From contig CAVTZA010000013.1 in assembly GCA_963739085.1 (NCBI GenBank), forward strand, positions 186,001-250,000: a stretch of 64,000 nt of DNA, in the 5' to 3' direction. This document shows, one piece after another, positions 27,126 through 36,318 of this stretch. Both the position numbers and the translations under genes were made by a program. The stretch comes from DATFQE01 sp963739085. GTDB lineage: Bacteria; Actinomycetota; Thermoleophilia; Gaiellales; Gaiellaceae. The notes under the pieces are model-generated. The model searched no databases. It saw only the letters and a list, made by a program, of their open reading frames with translations, and had not been told where the DNA came from. Every line of letters begins with the position of its first letter. Position 1 is the stretch's first letter.

Positions 27126-29627
27126 ATGGCGGACGAACCCGGAGATCTAGAGCCGCGACGAGCAACGGCTCGCGGAGCTCGGCTACGAGCAGGACCTCGC
27201 GAGGGTATGGAGCGGCTTCTCAACTTCGCGATCTCGTTCACGATCATCTCGATCCTGGCCGGCTGCTTCACCACGTACGGGCAGGCCTGGAACTACGGCG
27301 GCCCGATCAACGTCTCGTGGGGCTGGCTGATCATCCTCGGTCTCATCCTCTTCGTCGCGCTCGGCATGAGCGAGCTGGCATCCGCCTACCCCACGGCCGG
27401 CGGCCCCTACTGGTGGGCGCACAGACTCGGCGGCGCGGGCTGGTCCTGGTTCACCGGCTGGTTCAACGTGATCGGGCTGATCGCGGTGGTCGCATCCGTG
27501 GACTACGCCGCCGCTCTGTTCGCTTCGACGCTATTCAACCTCTGGGGGCTCGACCTCGGCTTCATCGACTTCGCCGACGGCGCCAATCTGCGGGACATCT
27601 TCGCCGTCTTCCTCGTGCTCATCGTCCTGCATGCGTTGGTGAACATCTATTCGTCGCACCTCGTCGCGCTCTTCAACAACATCTCGGTCTTCTGGCACCT
27701 GTTCGGCTTTGCCGCGATCCTCCTGATCCTCGTCTTCGTGCCCGACCGGCATCAGAGCGTCGACTTCGTGTTCACCGAGACCATCAACAACTCGGGCTTC
27801 GACGGCGGCTCGACGGCCGGAGTGGCCTTCCTGTTCCTCGTGATACCCGTGGGCTGGCTGCTGACGATGTACACGATCACCGGGTACGACGCCTCCGCTC
27901 ACGTGGCCGAGGAGACGCGTGAGGCCGAGATGGCAGCGGCGCGGGGAATCTGGCGCTCGGTGCTCTACTCGGGAGTGCTCGGCTACGTCATCCTGCTCGC
28001 GATCACCTTCGCGGCAACCGACGTCGATGCCATCAACGAAGGGCTCGGCTACGCGCCCGCGATCTTCACGAGCGCGATGAGCGACGGCTGGGCCGAGGCC
28101 GTGATCCTGATGGCCCTGGTCGGGCAGATCTTCTGCGGGATGGCATGCCTCACGAGCTGCTCGCGGACGTTCTACGCGTTCTCGCGCGACCGCGCCGTGC
28201 CCGGCTGGCAGCTCTGGAGCAGGGTCGACAAGCGTCGTGTGCCCGTCTACGCCGTGCTCGGCAGCGCGGTCTTCGCCGTGATCATCACGCTGCCGGCGCT
28301 GCGGGCCAACGAAGCCGGCTACCAGTGGGCGTTCTACGCAGTCACGACGATGGCGACAATGGGCCTCTACGCCGCGTACGTCATCCCCGTCTACCTGCGC
28401 TGGCGTGCCGGCGACAACTTCCAGCCGGGCGCCTGGACACTCGGCTCGAAGTACAAGTGGATGAACCCCATCGCCACCGTGTGGGTGGCGATCTGCCTCG
28501 TGGCCTTCAGCCTTCCGTTCAGCAACCTGGGCGTTCCCTGGGAGAGCGACTTCGACTGGACCTGGCTGAACTACGGGCCGGTCCTCCTCTTCGGCGTGAT
28601 CATCATCGTCGGAGCCTGGTGGGTGCTCGGCGCGAACAAGAAGTACAAGGGCCCGGTGCGCACGATCGAGTTCGACGAGGCGATGCGGGTCATCGACGAG
28701 GAAGGGCCTCCGGGGACCCGCCGGCCGCCGAACCCGGGAGCTGACGCGAGCTCACCCGAGGCGATCGCCGCACGTGTCTGGCCGGGGCGGGAGCCCCGGC
28801 TCGAGCCGCTCGGCGGCGGCATCACGAACCACAACTTCAAGGTCCTGCTGGACGGCGAGGCCTACGTCCTGCGCATCGGCGGGAAGGACACCCAGTTCCT
28901 GGGCATCGACCGCTCCGTCGAGCACGGGGCCTCGCTCGTCGCCGCCGGCCTCGGTGTAGGGCCCGACGTGGTGGGCTTCCTCGAGCCGGAGGGCTACCTC
29001 GTCACGCGCTTCATCGAAGGCGAGCCGGTCCCACTGGAGGAGATGCGCCGTTCCGAGACCGTGCGCCGGGCCGCCGAGATGATCCGAACGTTCCACGACG
29101 GACCGCCGATCCCCGGCCGCTTCGACTCCTTCCGGGTCGTCGAGGCCTATGCCTCGACGGCGGCCGCGCACGGCGTGCGCGTCCCCGACGACTACGCGTG
29201 GGCGAAGCAGATCGCGGACGAGATCGAGGGCGAGCGCGGCGGGGAGCAGGCCGTCTCCTGCCACAACGACCTGCTGAACGCGAACTTCATCGACGACGGC
29301 ATGCGGATCCGGCTCGTCGACTGGGAGTACGCGGGCATGGGCGACCGCTTCTTCGATCTCGCCAACTTCTCCATCAACCACGAGTTCGACGACGACTCGA
29401 ACTTCGCGCTGCTCGAGGCGTACTTCGGTGAGCGACGGGACGAGGACGTACGTGCGCTCCGCCTCATGCGCTTCATGTCCGATTTCCGCGAGGCGATGTG
29501 GGGCGTCGTCCAGCAGGGGATCTCGGAGCTCGACTTCGACTTCGTCGCCTACGCGACCGAGCACTTCGAGCGGCTGCGCCGGACGGCGGCCGAGGGCTCC
29601 TTCCGCGCGGCGATCAGCGCCTCGTAA
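27126..29627 (+). CDS. APC-family permease joined to choline/ethanolamine kinase-like domain
   Basis: 833 residues as read. Residues about 30-520 form an APC transporter of the amino acid/choline (ACT) type: FAISFTIISILAGCFTTYGQ, ALGMSELASAYPTAGGPYWW and a dozen helices. From about 540 an APH/ChoK kinase follows: LGGGITNHNFKVLLDGEAYV, Brenner motif CHNDLLNANFIDDG and metal motif RLVDWEYAGMGDRFFDLANF. ChoK/LicA enzymes phosphorylate choline, ethanolamine or thiamine. Two compensating slips lie in the first 100 bases: between about 27165 and 27219 the alternate frame gives RDEQRLAELGYEQDLARVW, the normal APC N-terminus. The fusion may also be an artefact, since one extra G at 28704-28706 would end the permease at TGA 28742-28744. 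The kinase has no start codon of its own before its first motif. Confidence 0.78.
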   Translation: MADEPGDLEPRRATARGARLRAGPREGMERLLNFAISFTIISILAGCFTTYGQAWNYGGPINVSWGWLIILGLILFVALGMSELASAYPTAGGPYWWAHRLGGAGWSWFTGWFNVIGLIAVVASVDYAAALFASTLFNLWGLDLGFIDFADGANLRDIFAVFLVLIVLHALVNIYSSHLVALFNNISVFWHLFGFAAILLILVFVPDRHQSVDFVFTETINNSGFDGGSTAGVAFLFLVIPVGWLLTMYTITGYDASAHVAEETREAEMAAARGIWRSVLYSGVLGYVILLAITFAATDVDAINEGLGYAPAIFTSAMSDGWAEAVILMALVGQIFCGMACLTSCSRTFYAFSRDRAVPGWQLWSRVDKRRVPVYAVLGSAVFAVIITLPALRANEAGYQWAFYAVTTMATMGLYAAYVIPVYLRWRAGDNFQPGAWTLGSKYKWMNPIATVWVAICLVAFSLPFSNLGVPWESDFDWTWLNYGPVLLFGVIIIVGAWWVLGANKKYKGPVRTIEFDEAMRVIDEEGPPGTRRPPNPGADASSPEAIAARVWPGREPRLEPLGGGITNHNFKVLLDGEAYVLRIGGKDTQFLGIDRSVEHGASLVAAGLGVGPDVVGFLEPEGYLVTRFIEGEPVPLEEMRRSETVRRAAEMIRTFHDGPPIPGRFDSFRVVEAYASTAAAHGVRVPDDYAWAKQIADEIEGERGGEQAVSCHNDLLNANFIDDGMRIRLVDWEYAGMGDRFFDLANFSINHEFDDDSNFALLEAYFGERRDEDVRALRLMRFMSDFREAMWGVVQQGISELDFDFVAYATEHFERLRRTAAEGSFRAAISAS

Positions 29628-30309
29628 GGCGGCTCCGCAGCCGCGACCAGCCGCCGGCGCGCCGCCGACAGCCGGAAAGCGATCCGACCGTCTGCGGCTC
29701 GAGCGCATCGAGGTGGGTGACGAGGGCGAGGAACACCTGCGCCGTCGTCAGCGCGTCGCCGTCCGCATGGTGCGGCCGGTGGACGGGCAGGCCGAGCTCC
29801 CGTGCCAGCGGCGACAGCGCCGGCGGATCCGGCAGCTGCCGGCGACGACGGCGAAAGAGCTCCGCAGCGAGCGCAGCGGTGTCGACGACCGGGTTGACGA
29901 GCCGCAGCCCCTGGAGCTGTAGCGCGGCGGCGAGGAACCCTCGCTCGATCTCGGCGACGTGAGCAACCAGGACCTTGCCGGCAAGGGCCTCGAGCAACAC
30001 GTCCAGGGCGGCGGACAGCGGCGGCGCCTCGACGAGGTCGCTGCTACGCAGGCCGTGGATGCGGATGCTTCGCGCCTCGGGCATCCGTTGGGGCCGGACG
30101 AGCACGTAACGGGCGTCGCTCAGTCGCAGGCGCCCGTTCGCGATCTGCAGCGCCGCGAACGAGACGATTTCGTCCACGGCGGGATCGAGGCCGGTGGTCT
30201 CGAGGTCGATCACGCAGAACCCGGCGGCACGCCAGGGCACTTCGGGCCCAGGAGGAGGCGTGCGCTCGTATGCCGCCGCGGCGGACCGGGAGGTCGCCGC
30301 GTCGGCCAC
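29614..30309 (-). CDS. DnaQ-like 3'-5' exonuclease
   Basis: A 231-residue DEDD-family exonuclease. Motif I is FCVIDLETTGLDP. Motif II normally reads HNAxFDxxFL but here is AHVAEIERGFL, so the catalytic Asp position is Glu. Motif III is HHADGDALTTAQVFLAL with its His-x4-Asp-like pair. IHGLRSSDL matches the conserved IxGI segment. Genes of this subtype are often next to DUF294-CBS proteins, as here: GTG 30309 follows that stop by two bases. Its role is unlikely to be Pol III proofreading; a nucleotide or RNA turnover function tied to the partner is more likely. It overlaps the permease-kinase stop by 14 bases in the convergent direction. Confidence 0.83.
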   Translation of the reverse strand: MADAATSRSAAAAYERTPPPGPEVPWRAAGFCVIDLETTGLDPAVDEIVSFAALQIANGRLRLSDARYVLVRPQRMPEARSIRIHGLRSSDLVEAPPLSAALDVLLEALAGKVLVAHVAEIERGFLAAALQLQGLRLVNPVVDTAALAAELFRRRRRQLPDPPALSPLARELGLPVHRPHHADGDALTTAQVFLALVTHLDALEPQTVGSLSGCRRRAGGWSRLRSRLTRR

Positions 30310-30311
30310 GC

Positions 30312-32150
30312 CTACGTGCCCCAGACCAGGTCGGACGCCATGGCCTTCTGCACCGAGGCGACCGCGCGGAAGGCATCGCGGAGGTGGCGGCGCGTGAGGG
30401 GATTCAGTTGCTTGGGATCGAGGCGGTCGTCGGGCGGCACGCCGTCGACGAGCTGGCGCACCTGGTGCTCCAGCCGCAGCCCCGCGAAGAGGTCGTAGGC
30501 CTCCGTGAGCGTCACGGCGTCGGCGGCCGGCAGGGTTCCGGCCTCGGCTCCGGCGCGCAGCCGCTCGACGGTCGACGTGACCTGCGCACCGGCGGCGAGT
30601 GCGGCAAAACGCGCGATGTCGACGATCGGCAGAAGACCGCCACGCTTGATGTCGAAGCGTCCTCGATGCTCGCCGGAGTGCTCGACGATGATGTCCCTCA
30701 TGAAGCCCGTCGGAGGCTTGCTGGCGAGCGCCAACCTCCGGAAGAGGTGAGCCAGGAGTGGGCGTCCTCGAGGGCCGCGCAAAGCGACGAGGGCATCGAA
30801 CGCATCGTCGGGCCCGTACGCCGTCCGGCTGTCGAGCAGGATCGAGATCACCATCGGCACCTTGTCGCCGACCGGATCGTCCAGCCATTGCTTGATCGAC
30901 CGCTGCCAATCCGCCGCGGAACGGGCCGAGACGGTGCCGCTCGCCGTCACCCCGTGCGTGTCCGACTGCCAGCCGGTCGCGGCGAGCGTCTCGATGACCT
31001 GCTCACCGATGGCGTGCATGTACGGGGCCGGGTCCGCATCGTCGCCCCCCTCCCACACCATGCCCGAGTCGACGTCGGACGAAGGAACGGCTTCGCGCCG
31101 ACCGAGGCTTCCGAGCGAAAGCCAGGCGAATTCCTGCGGAGGAGGCCCCTGGGTCTCGACGGCAAGCTCGATCGCCCGGCGTACGAGCGCGTCGGCGACC
31201 ACCGAGATGACGGCGCTGATCTGCGCAGGGGGCACGCCGACCTGGTGCAGGCCGATCAGCGTCGGATTCATTCGCGCTGCCGCTCGGCGTAGCTCGTCCA
31301 GGTCCCTCGCGTCCGCAATCGCCCTCCGCAGGACGAACGGCGTGCGGGTCTCTGCTGCGAGGAGGTCCAGGTCGCTCACGACGCCGAGCACGTCCCCCCT
31401 GGCCGAGAGCACCGGCACGTGGCGAATCCCCCGATCGAGCATGGCCAGCAGCAGGTCGGCGCCGTTCAAATCAGGGCCCACCGTGAACGCCGGCGCGGTC
31501 ATCACTTCGCTCACGGGAGCGTCCACCGACCGGCCCTCGGCGACGACTCGCGAGCGGAGGTCCTGGTCGGTGAGGATGCCGAAGTCGTGATCGTCGAGCC
31601 GAACCAGCACCGAGCTGGCACCGGTATCGACCATTCGTCCGGCGACTTCACGGACGGTGACGTCGGGCTCGCAGATGAGCGGCTGTCCGCGGATCAGCGC
31701 CCGGACCGGCTGCTGGGCCAGGTCGAAACCGCTCACGTCCGCGGCGACCACCGGGCCCGGCTTCGGACGAGCGAGCAGCGAGCGGGCGAGGTACTGCAGC
31801 CCCGCAGGCCGCGTAAGGAGCGGAAGCACGTCCGCGGCGGCGAGCGCGTAGCAGAGCGAGTCCTCGTGAGCGCGGGCCGCGAACCCCGTCGGGGTCGCCG
31901 AGACCATCGACGGATGTCCGAGCAGCTCGCCCTCGCCGAGGAGGTCGAGAACGCGGCCGTGGTCGACGAGCGCGACCGCGCCTCGCCGGACGACTCGCAC
32001 CCGGTCCGGGGGCTCGTCGCCCTGTTTGAAGATCGTCGCACCGACCGGGAAGAACTCCACCTCCACGCGCTCGGCCAGCCGCTCGAGAGCGGCCTCCTCG
32101 AGTCCACTGAACGGATCGTGCTCCTTCAGGAACTCGGCGATGTCGTGCAT
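30312..32150 (-). CDS. cNMP-binding, CBS-pair, DUF294 nucleotidyltransferase protein
   Basis: A 612-residue signalling protein. Residues about 10-125 are a cyclic-nucleotide-binding fold (VEFFPVGATIFKQGDEPPDR, RGAVALVDHG). Two CBS domains at about 155-275 include VREVAGRMVDTGASSVLVRL and GIRHVPVLSARGDVLGVVSD. The DUF294 nucleotidyltransferase region has SLGSLGRREAVPSSDVDSGM (GSxGR and DxD-like metal site). The C-terminal DUF294_C part ends VQKAMASDLVWGT. Homologues accompany acetate permease and the DnaQ-like exonuclease, suggesting energy- or nucleotide-dependent control. It forms an operon with the exonuclease downstream and probably with the small gene 13 bases upstream. Confidence 0.85.
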   Translation of the reverse strand: MHDIAEFLKEHDPFSGLEEAALERLAERVEVEFFPVGATIFKQGDEPPDRVRVVRRGAVALVDHGRVLDLLGEGELLGHPSMVSATPTGFAARAHEDSLCYALAAADVLPLLTRPAGLQYLARSLLARPKPGPVVAADVSGFDLAQQPVRALIRGQPLICEPDVTVREVAGRMVDTGASSVLVRLDDHDFGILTDQDLRSRVVAEGRSVDAPVSEVMTAPAFTVGPDLNGADLLLAMLDRGIRHVPVLSARGDVLGVVSDLDLLAAETRTPFVLRRAIADARDLDELRRAAARMNPTLIGLHQVGVPPAQISAVISVVADALVRRAIELAVETQGPPPQEFAWLSLGSLGRREAVPSSDVDSGMVWEGGDDADPAPYMHAIGEQVIETLAATGWQSDTHGVTASGTVSARSAADWQRSIKQWLDDPVGDKVPMVISILLDSRTAYGPDDAFDALVALRGPRGRPLLAHLFRRLALASKPPTGFMRDIIVEHSGEHRGRFDIKRGGLLPIVDIARFAALAAGAQVTSTVERLRAGAEAGTLPAADAVTLTEAYDLFAGLRLEHQVRQLVDGVPPDDRLDPKQLNPLTRRHLRDAFRAVASVQKAMASDLVWGT

Positions 32151-32163
32151 GGCGCTACGAGGA

Positions 32164-32448
32164 CTAGACGATCCAGGCGCAGCCGTCCCAGTACGCCTCG
32201 ACGCGTCGGCGCGGGAAGCGGCGCACCTCGACGTGAAGCTCGCTGGGCAGGCGGGCAAGCCGTGCCGGCGCCCAGATCTCGAACGCGTCGTCCGCCACCG
32301 GGCGGAACTCGCGGTCGCCTTTGGCGTCGGTGCCGCACTCGAGCCTCGGGACCGGGTGGCAGCAGGCGGACGACGTCGGCCACACGTAGAGGCGGCCACC
32401 GCGCTCGGCAATGTACTCGCGCGCTTCCTCCGAAGCGACGACGCGCAT
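32164..32448 (-). CDS. Small conserved hypothetical, HesB/IscA-like pattern
   Basis: A 94-residue protein (MRVVASEEAREYIAERGGRL, VWPTSSACCHPVPRLECGTD, ending WDGCAWIV). The beta-rich pattern after a leading helix and the Cys placement (CC near residue 30, Cys near 38, Cys near the end) recall the HesB/IscA fold, though the canonical C-x(n)-CGC is not conserved. Function unknown. TACACT on the minus strand (32455-32460), 6 bases before the ATG, makes it leaderless; this box overlaps the promoter of the divergent flavoprotein gene. Confidence 0.65.
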   Translation of the reverse strand: MRVVASEEAREYIAERGGRLYVWPTSSACCHPVPRLECGTDAKGDREFRPVADDAFEIWAPARLARLPSELHVEVRRFPRRRVEAYWDGCAWIV

Positions 32449-32453
32449 GTTCC

Positions 32454-32460
32454 TAGTGTA
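32454..32460. promoter_or_regulatory. Overlapping divergent -10 boxes (bidirectional promoter)
   Basis: The 7-base string TAGTGTA reads TAGTGT on the plus strand (6 bases before GTG 32466) and TACACT on the minus strand (6 bases before ATG 32448). Both directions would give leaderless mRNA from hexamers sharing five base pairs. The start codons are only 17 bases apart. Confidence 0.6.
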
Positions 32461-32465
32461 CGTCC

Positions 32466-34874
32466 GTGCGGAGCAGGGCCAGGGCCGTCGTGATCGGTGG
32501 GGGCGTCGGGGGAACCGCCGTCCTGTACTGGCTGGCGCGCCTCGGCTGGAACGACGTCGTGCTCTGCGAGCGGGCCGAACTGACGAGCGGGTCAACGTTC
32601 CACTCGGCCGGGCTTGTAGGCCAGCTGCGCGGCTCGCTGAGCCTCACGAAGATGATGATGAGCTCCGTCGAGCTCTACCGGACGCTGGCAGCCGAGGTCG
32701 AGCTGGAGACCGGCTGGCACGAGGTCGGATCGTTGCGCCTCGCGTCGTCGGAGGAGCGCATGGAGGAGCTGCACGCCAGGCCGGCTGGGCGAAGACCTTC
32801 GGGCTCCCGCTCGAGCTCGTGTCGGCCGAGGAGGCACAGGAGCTCTTCCCGCCCATGTCCGCCGAAGGCGTGCTCGGCGCCGCCTACCTCCCGACCGATG
32901 GGTACATCGACCCGAGCCAGCTCACGTTCGCGCTCGCCGAAGGCGCGCGCCGAGGCGGCGCCGAGCTGGACACGAACACGCGTGTGACCGGTATCGGGTC
33001 GTCGACGGAACCGTCACGCGGTCGAGACCGACAACGGGGTGATCGAGACCGAGATCGTCGTGAACGCAGGAGGGATGTACGCCGGCGAGATCGGCGACTG
33101 GCAGGGGTCAACGTTCCGTTGATCCCGATGGCGCACGAGTACCTGATCACGAGGCCGAGCGGCCTCCCGCTCGACCTGCCGACGATGCGCGACCCGTCGC
33201 TCCTCGTCTACTTCCGCGGCGAGTCCGGCGGACTGTTGATGGGCGGCTACGAGCGCCATCCCGCTCGTGGGGGCTGGACGGGATCCCTGCCGACTTCAAC
33301 GGTCAGCTCCTCCCGGAGGACTGGGACCGCTTCGAGGAGCTGATGACGAACGCGATCGTCCGCGTGCCGAGCTCGAGACCGCGGAGGTCGTCAAGCTCGT
33401 GAACGGGCCGGAGGCGTTCACGCCGGACGGGGAGTTCATCCTCGGGCCCGGCGACGTCCGGGGCTTCTGGGTGGCCGCCGGCTTCTGCGCCCATGGGCTC
33501 GCAGGGGCGGGCGGGATGGGTAAGCTCGTCGCCGAGTGGATCGTCGAGGGCATTCCGAGCCTCGACGTGTGGGAGATGGACTCGCGGCGATTCGGCCGGC
33601 ACTACACCAGCCGGGAGTACACGCTTGCGAGGACCGTCGAGGTGTACTCGACGTACTACGACGTCAAGTACCCAGGCCACGAGCGCCGGGCGGGCAGGCC
33701 GCTCCGCGTGACGCCGGCCTACCAACGCCTCCGGGAGCTCGGAGCCGCCTTCGGGGAGAAGTCGGGCTGGGAGCGGGCGAACTGGTTCGACCCCAATGCG
33801 GCCGACGGCGACGAGGCGCTCCGCCCGCGCGGCTGGGCCGGCCGGCTCTGGTCTCCGGCGATCGGCGCGGAGCACCGGGCGACGCGCGAAGCCGCCGCCC
33901 TCTTCGACGAGACGTCGTTCGCGAAGATCGAGGTCTCGGGGCCGGGAGCAGCCGACTTCCTCGAGCGGCTCTGCGACAACCGCGTCGCCCGCGACGTCGG
34001 CGCGATCACGTACACGTCGATGCTGAACGAGCGCGGCGGAATCGAGTGCGACTTCACCGTCACGCGTCTCGCCGAGGACCGCTTCCGGATCGTGACGGGC
34101 ACGGCGTTCGGTCGGCACGACCTCTCGTGGATCGTCGCCAACGCGCCCTCGAACGGCACGGTGACGATCGAGGACGTCACGTCCCGGTACGCGTGCCTCG
34201 GCCTCTGGGGCCCGAAGGCCCGGGAGATCCTTCAGCCGCTGACGACCGCCGATCTGTCGAACGACGCCTTCCGCTACATGCGTGCGTACGAGCTCGCGGT
34301 CGGGCCCGTACCGTGCCTCGCACTGCGCGTCACATACGTCGGCGAGCTCGGCTGGGAGCTCTACTGCCCCACCGAGTACGGCCTCGCGCTCTGGGACGCG
34401 ATCTGGGCCGGCGGGCGCGAGCACGGCCTCGTCGCCGGCGGCTACAGGGCGATCGACTCGTGCCGCCTCGAGAAGGGCTACCGCGTCTGGGGCGCCGACA
34501 TCACCCCCGAGGACACACCCTGGGCGGCCGGGCTCGGCTTCGCAGTGAAGCTCGACAAGGAGGAGTTCCTCGGGCGAGAGGCTCTACTCGCACGGCAGGA
34601 GCCGGCCCGTCGGCTTGCCTGTCTCGTCCTCGACGACCCCCGCTCGGTTGCGCTCGGCTCGGAGCCTGTCCGCGTGGACGGGCGGATCGTCGGCCGGGTG
34701 ACGAGCGGCGGCTACGGCTACACGGTCGAGCGCTCGATCGCCTACGCCTACCTGCCCGCCGGGGACAGCGAGGTCGGGCGACCCGTCGAGGTCGAGATCT
34801 TCGGCACGTGGGTGCCCGGCGAGGTCGCCGCCGAGCCCCTCTACGACCCGGACGGGTTACGCGTGCGCACCTAG
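32466..34874 (+). CDS. Dimethylglycine/sarcosine dehydrogenase-like FAD-GcvT protein, frameshifted
   Basis: About 803 residues. The DAO domain begins ARAVVIGGGVGGTAVLYWLA. GSTFHSAGLVGQL matches the segment whose His carries covalent FAD in dimethylglycine dehydrogenase. It continues in other frames with WAKTFGLPLELVSAEEAQEL, GAAYLPTDGYIDPSQLTFAL, ESGGLLMGGYERHP and GPEAFTPDGEFILGPGDVRG. From about residue 400 a GcvT-type folate domain follows in one open frame (FDETSFAKIEVSGPGAADFL, YVGELGWELYCPTEYGLALW, GYRAIDSCRLEKGYRVWGAD). Slips lie near 32785, 33005, 33105 and 33270-33370; net length is a multiple of three. Expected reaction: oxidative N-demethylation with transfer of the methyl to tetrahydrofolate. 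Confidence 0.82.
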
Positions 34875-34928
34875 CTCGTCGGCAGCGACGGGACCATCAA
34901 CGCAAGATCTGACCCCGAGGACGTGCTT

Positions 34929-35228
34929 CTAGCCGAAACCGAGGATGAACTTTGCGTCCTCGGACATCTTCTCCGGCGACCAGGGCGGGCTCCAGGTGAG
35001 CTCGGCCTCGACCGACTCGACGCCCGGGACCTGCGCCGCGAACTCCTGGATCTGCTCCTGGATCATCGGACCGACGGGGCAGCCCATCGACGTCAGGGTG
35101 TACGTGACGTGCACCTTCGGCCCTTCGACCTCGACGTCGTACATGAGGCCGAGCTCGACGATGTCCATGCCGAGCTCTGGATCCTCGACCTGGCGCAGCG
35201 CTTCGACGACTTCTTCCTTCGTTGGCAT
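34929..35228 (-). CDS. Metal-sulfur cluster assembly factor (DUF59/SufT-PaaD family)
   Basis: A 99-residue single-domain MIP18/DUF59 protein of the group including SufT and PaaD, which help load Fe-S clusters. Characteristic pieces are ALRQVEDPELGMDIVELGLM, VTYTLTSMGCPVGPMIQEQI (conserved Cys) and ELTWSPPWSPEKMSEDAKFI. The length is typical. TAGCAT (35235-35240) is 6 bases before the ATG. It sits alone, converging on the flavoprotein gene and followed on the same strand at a distance by FBPase. No suf operon is visible in the window. Confidence 0.88.
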   Translation of the reverse strand: MPTKEEVVEALRQVEDPELGMDIVELGLMYDVEVEGPKVHVTYTLTSMGCPVGPMIQEQIQEFAAQVPGVESVEAELTWSPPWSPEKMSEDAKFILGFG

Positions 35229-35245
35229 GCCGCGATGCTAGCGAG

Positions 35246-36256
35246 CTAGAACCCGGGCAGGCGGACCTCTTCGCGGCGCTCGCGCGCGAAGAAGTGGATG
35301 CCGTCCACGAAACGCACCCAGTTGCAGTACGTGCACATGACGAGCGAGTGGCTGCGGGCGCTGTCGGCCAGATAGCGGACGCCCCGGAGCAGGTCTCCGC
35401 TGGACACGCCCGTCGCCGCCACGACGACGTTCTGCGGCGCCAGGTCCTCGAGCGCGAAGACGCGCTCGATGTCCTCGATCCCGTGCTCACGCGCCTCCTC
35501 GATCTCCCGCCTCGACGTCGGCCACAGCTGCGCCTGGAGCTCGCCGCCCAGGCAGCGGAGCGCGGCGGCTGCCAGAACCGCCTGGCGGGTGCCGCCGATG
35601 CCGATCGCGAGGTGGTCGTTGGTGCCGCGGATGGCCGCCGAGATCGAGGCGGTGACGTCGCCGTCCTGGATCAGCTTGATCCTGGCGCCGGCTGCGCGGA
35701 TCTCTTCGACGAGGTCGTGGTGCCGCGGGCGGTCGAGCACGATCGTGGTGATATCGCCGACCCTGCGGCCGAACGCGTCCGCGATCGCGGCGAGGTTGTC
35801 CGCCACCGGACGCGTGAGGTCGATGCGGCCGCGGGCGACCGGGCCGACGGCCATCTTGCGCATGTACATATCCGGGAGGGTCTGGAACGAGCCTGGCTCG
35901 CCCACGGCGATCATGCTCATCGCGCCGCTCCCGCCCCTGGCCACCACGCCGGCGCCCTCGAGTGGATCGAGCGCAAGATCGACCGGACGGCCGCCCGAGC
36001 CGATGCGCTCGCCGGCGATCAGCGCTCCGTCCTCCTCCGCGGCGCCGATCACGATCGAGCCCTCGATCGGGATCTGCTCGAGCGCCTCCCTCATGCCGGA
36101 TACGGCGGCGTCCTGGGCGGCCCTCTGGTCGGCGCGTCCGAGCCAGCGGGCGCTGGTGAGCGCGGCGCGCTCGGTCACGCGGGCGAAGCTCTCGCAGAGG
36201 CAGAGTTGACCGACGCCCGCGTGCGGCTCGGTCCGCTGCTCTTCGAGTTGTGCCAT
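35246..36256 (-). CDS. glpX: Fructose-1,6-bisphosphatase class II
   Basis: A 336-residue class II FBPase catalysing hydrolysis of fructose 1,6-bisphosphate in gluconeogenesis. Conserved segments are GRADQRAAQDAAVSGMREAL, IEGSIVIGAAEEDGALIAGE, LDPLEGAGVVARGGSGAMSM (metal-binding DPLEG) and DMYMRKMAVGP. IGIGGTRQAVLAAAALRCLG and ATGVSSGDLLRGVRY close the fold. The length matches the E. coli GlpX family. GACACT (36264-36269, minus strand) 7 bases upstream may be the -10 box. With the glycerol kinase module it would allow growth on glycerol-type carbon. Confidence 0.93.
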   Translation of the reverse strand: MAQLEEQRTEPHAGVGQLCLCESFARVTERAALTSARWLGRADQRAAQDAAVSGMREALEQIPIEGSIVIGAAEEDGALIAGERIGSGGRPVDLALDPLEGAGVVARGGSGAMSMIAVGEPGSFQTLPDMYMRKMAVGPVARGRIDLTRPVADNLAAIADAFGRRVGDITTIVLDRPRHHDLVEEIRAAGARIKLIQDGDVTASISAAIRGTNDHLAIGIGGTRQAVLAAAALRCLGGELQAQLWPTSRREIEEAREHGIEDIERVFALEDLAPQNVVVAATGVSSGDLLRGVRYLADSARSHSLVMCTYCNWVRFVDGIHFFARERREEVRLPGF

Positions 36257-36318
36257 CCCGATCAGTGTCGCACAGGCCGAAGAGGGTGTGGTCCGACGCT
36301 GCTGCTACCCTTTCGGCG

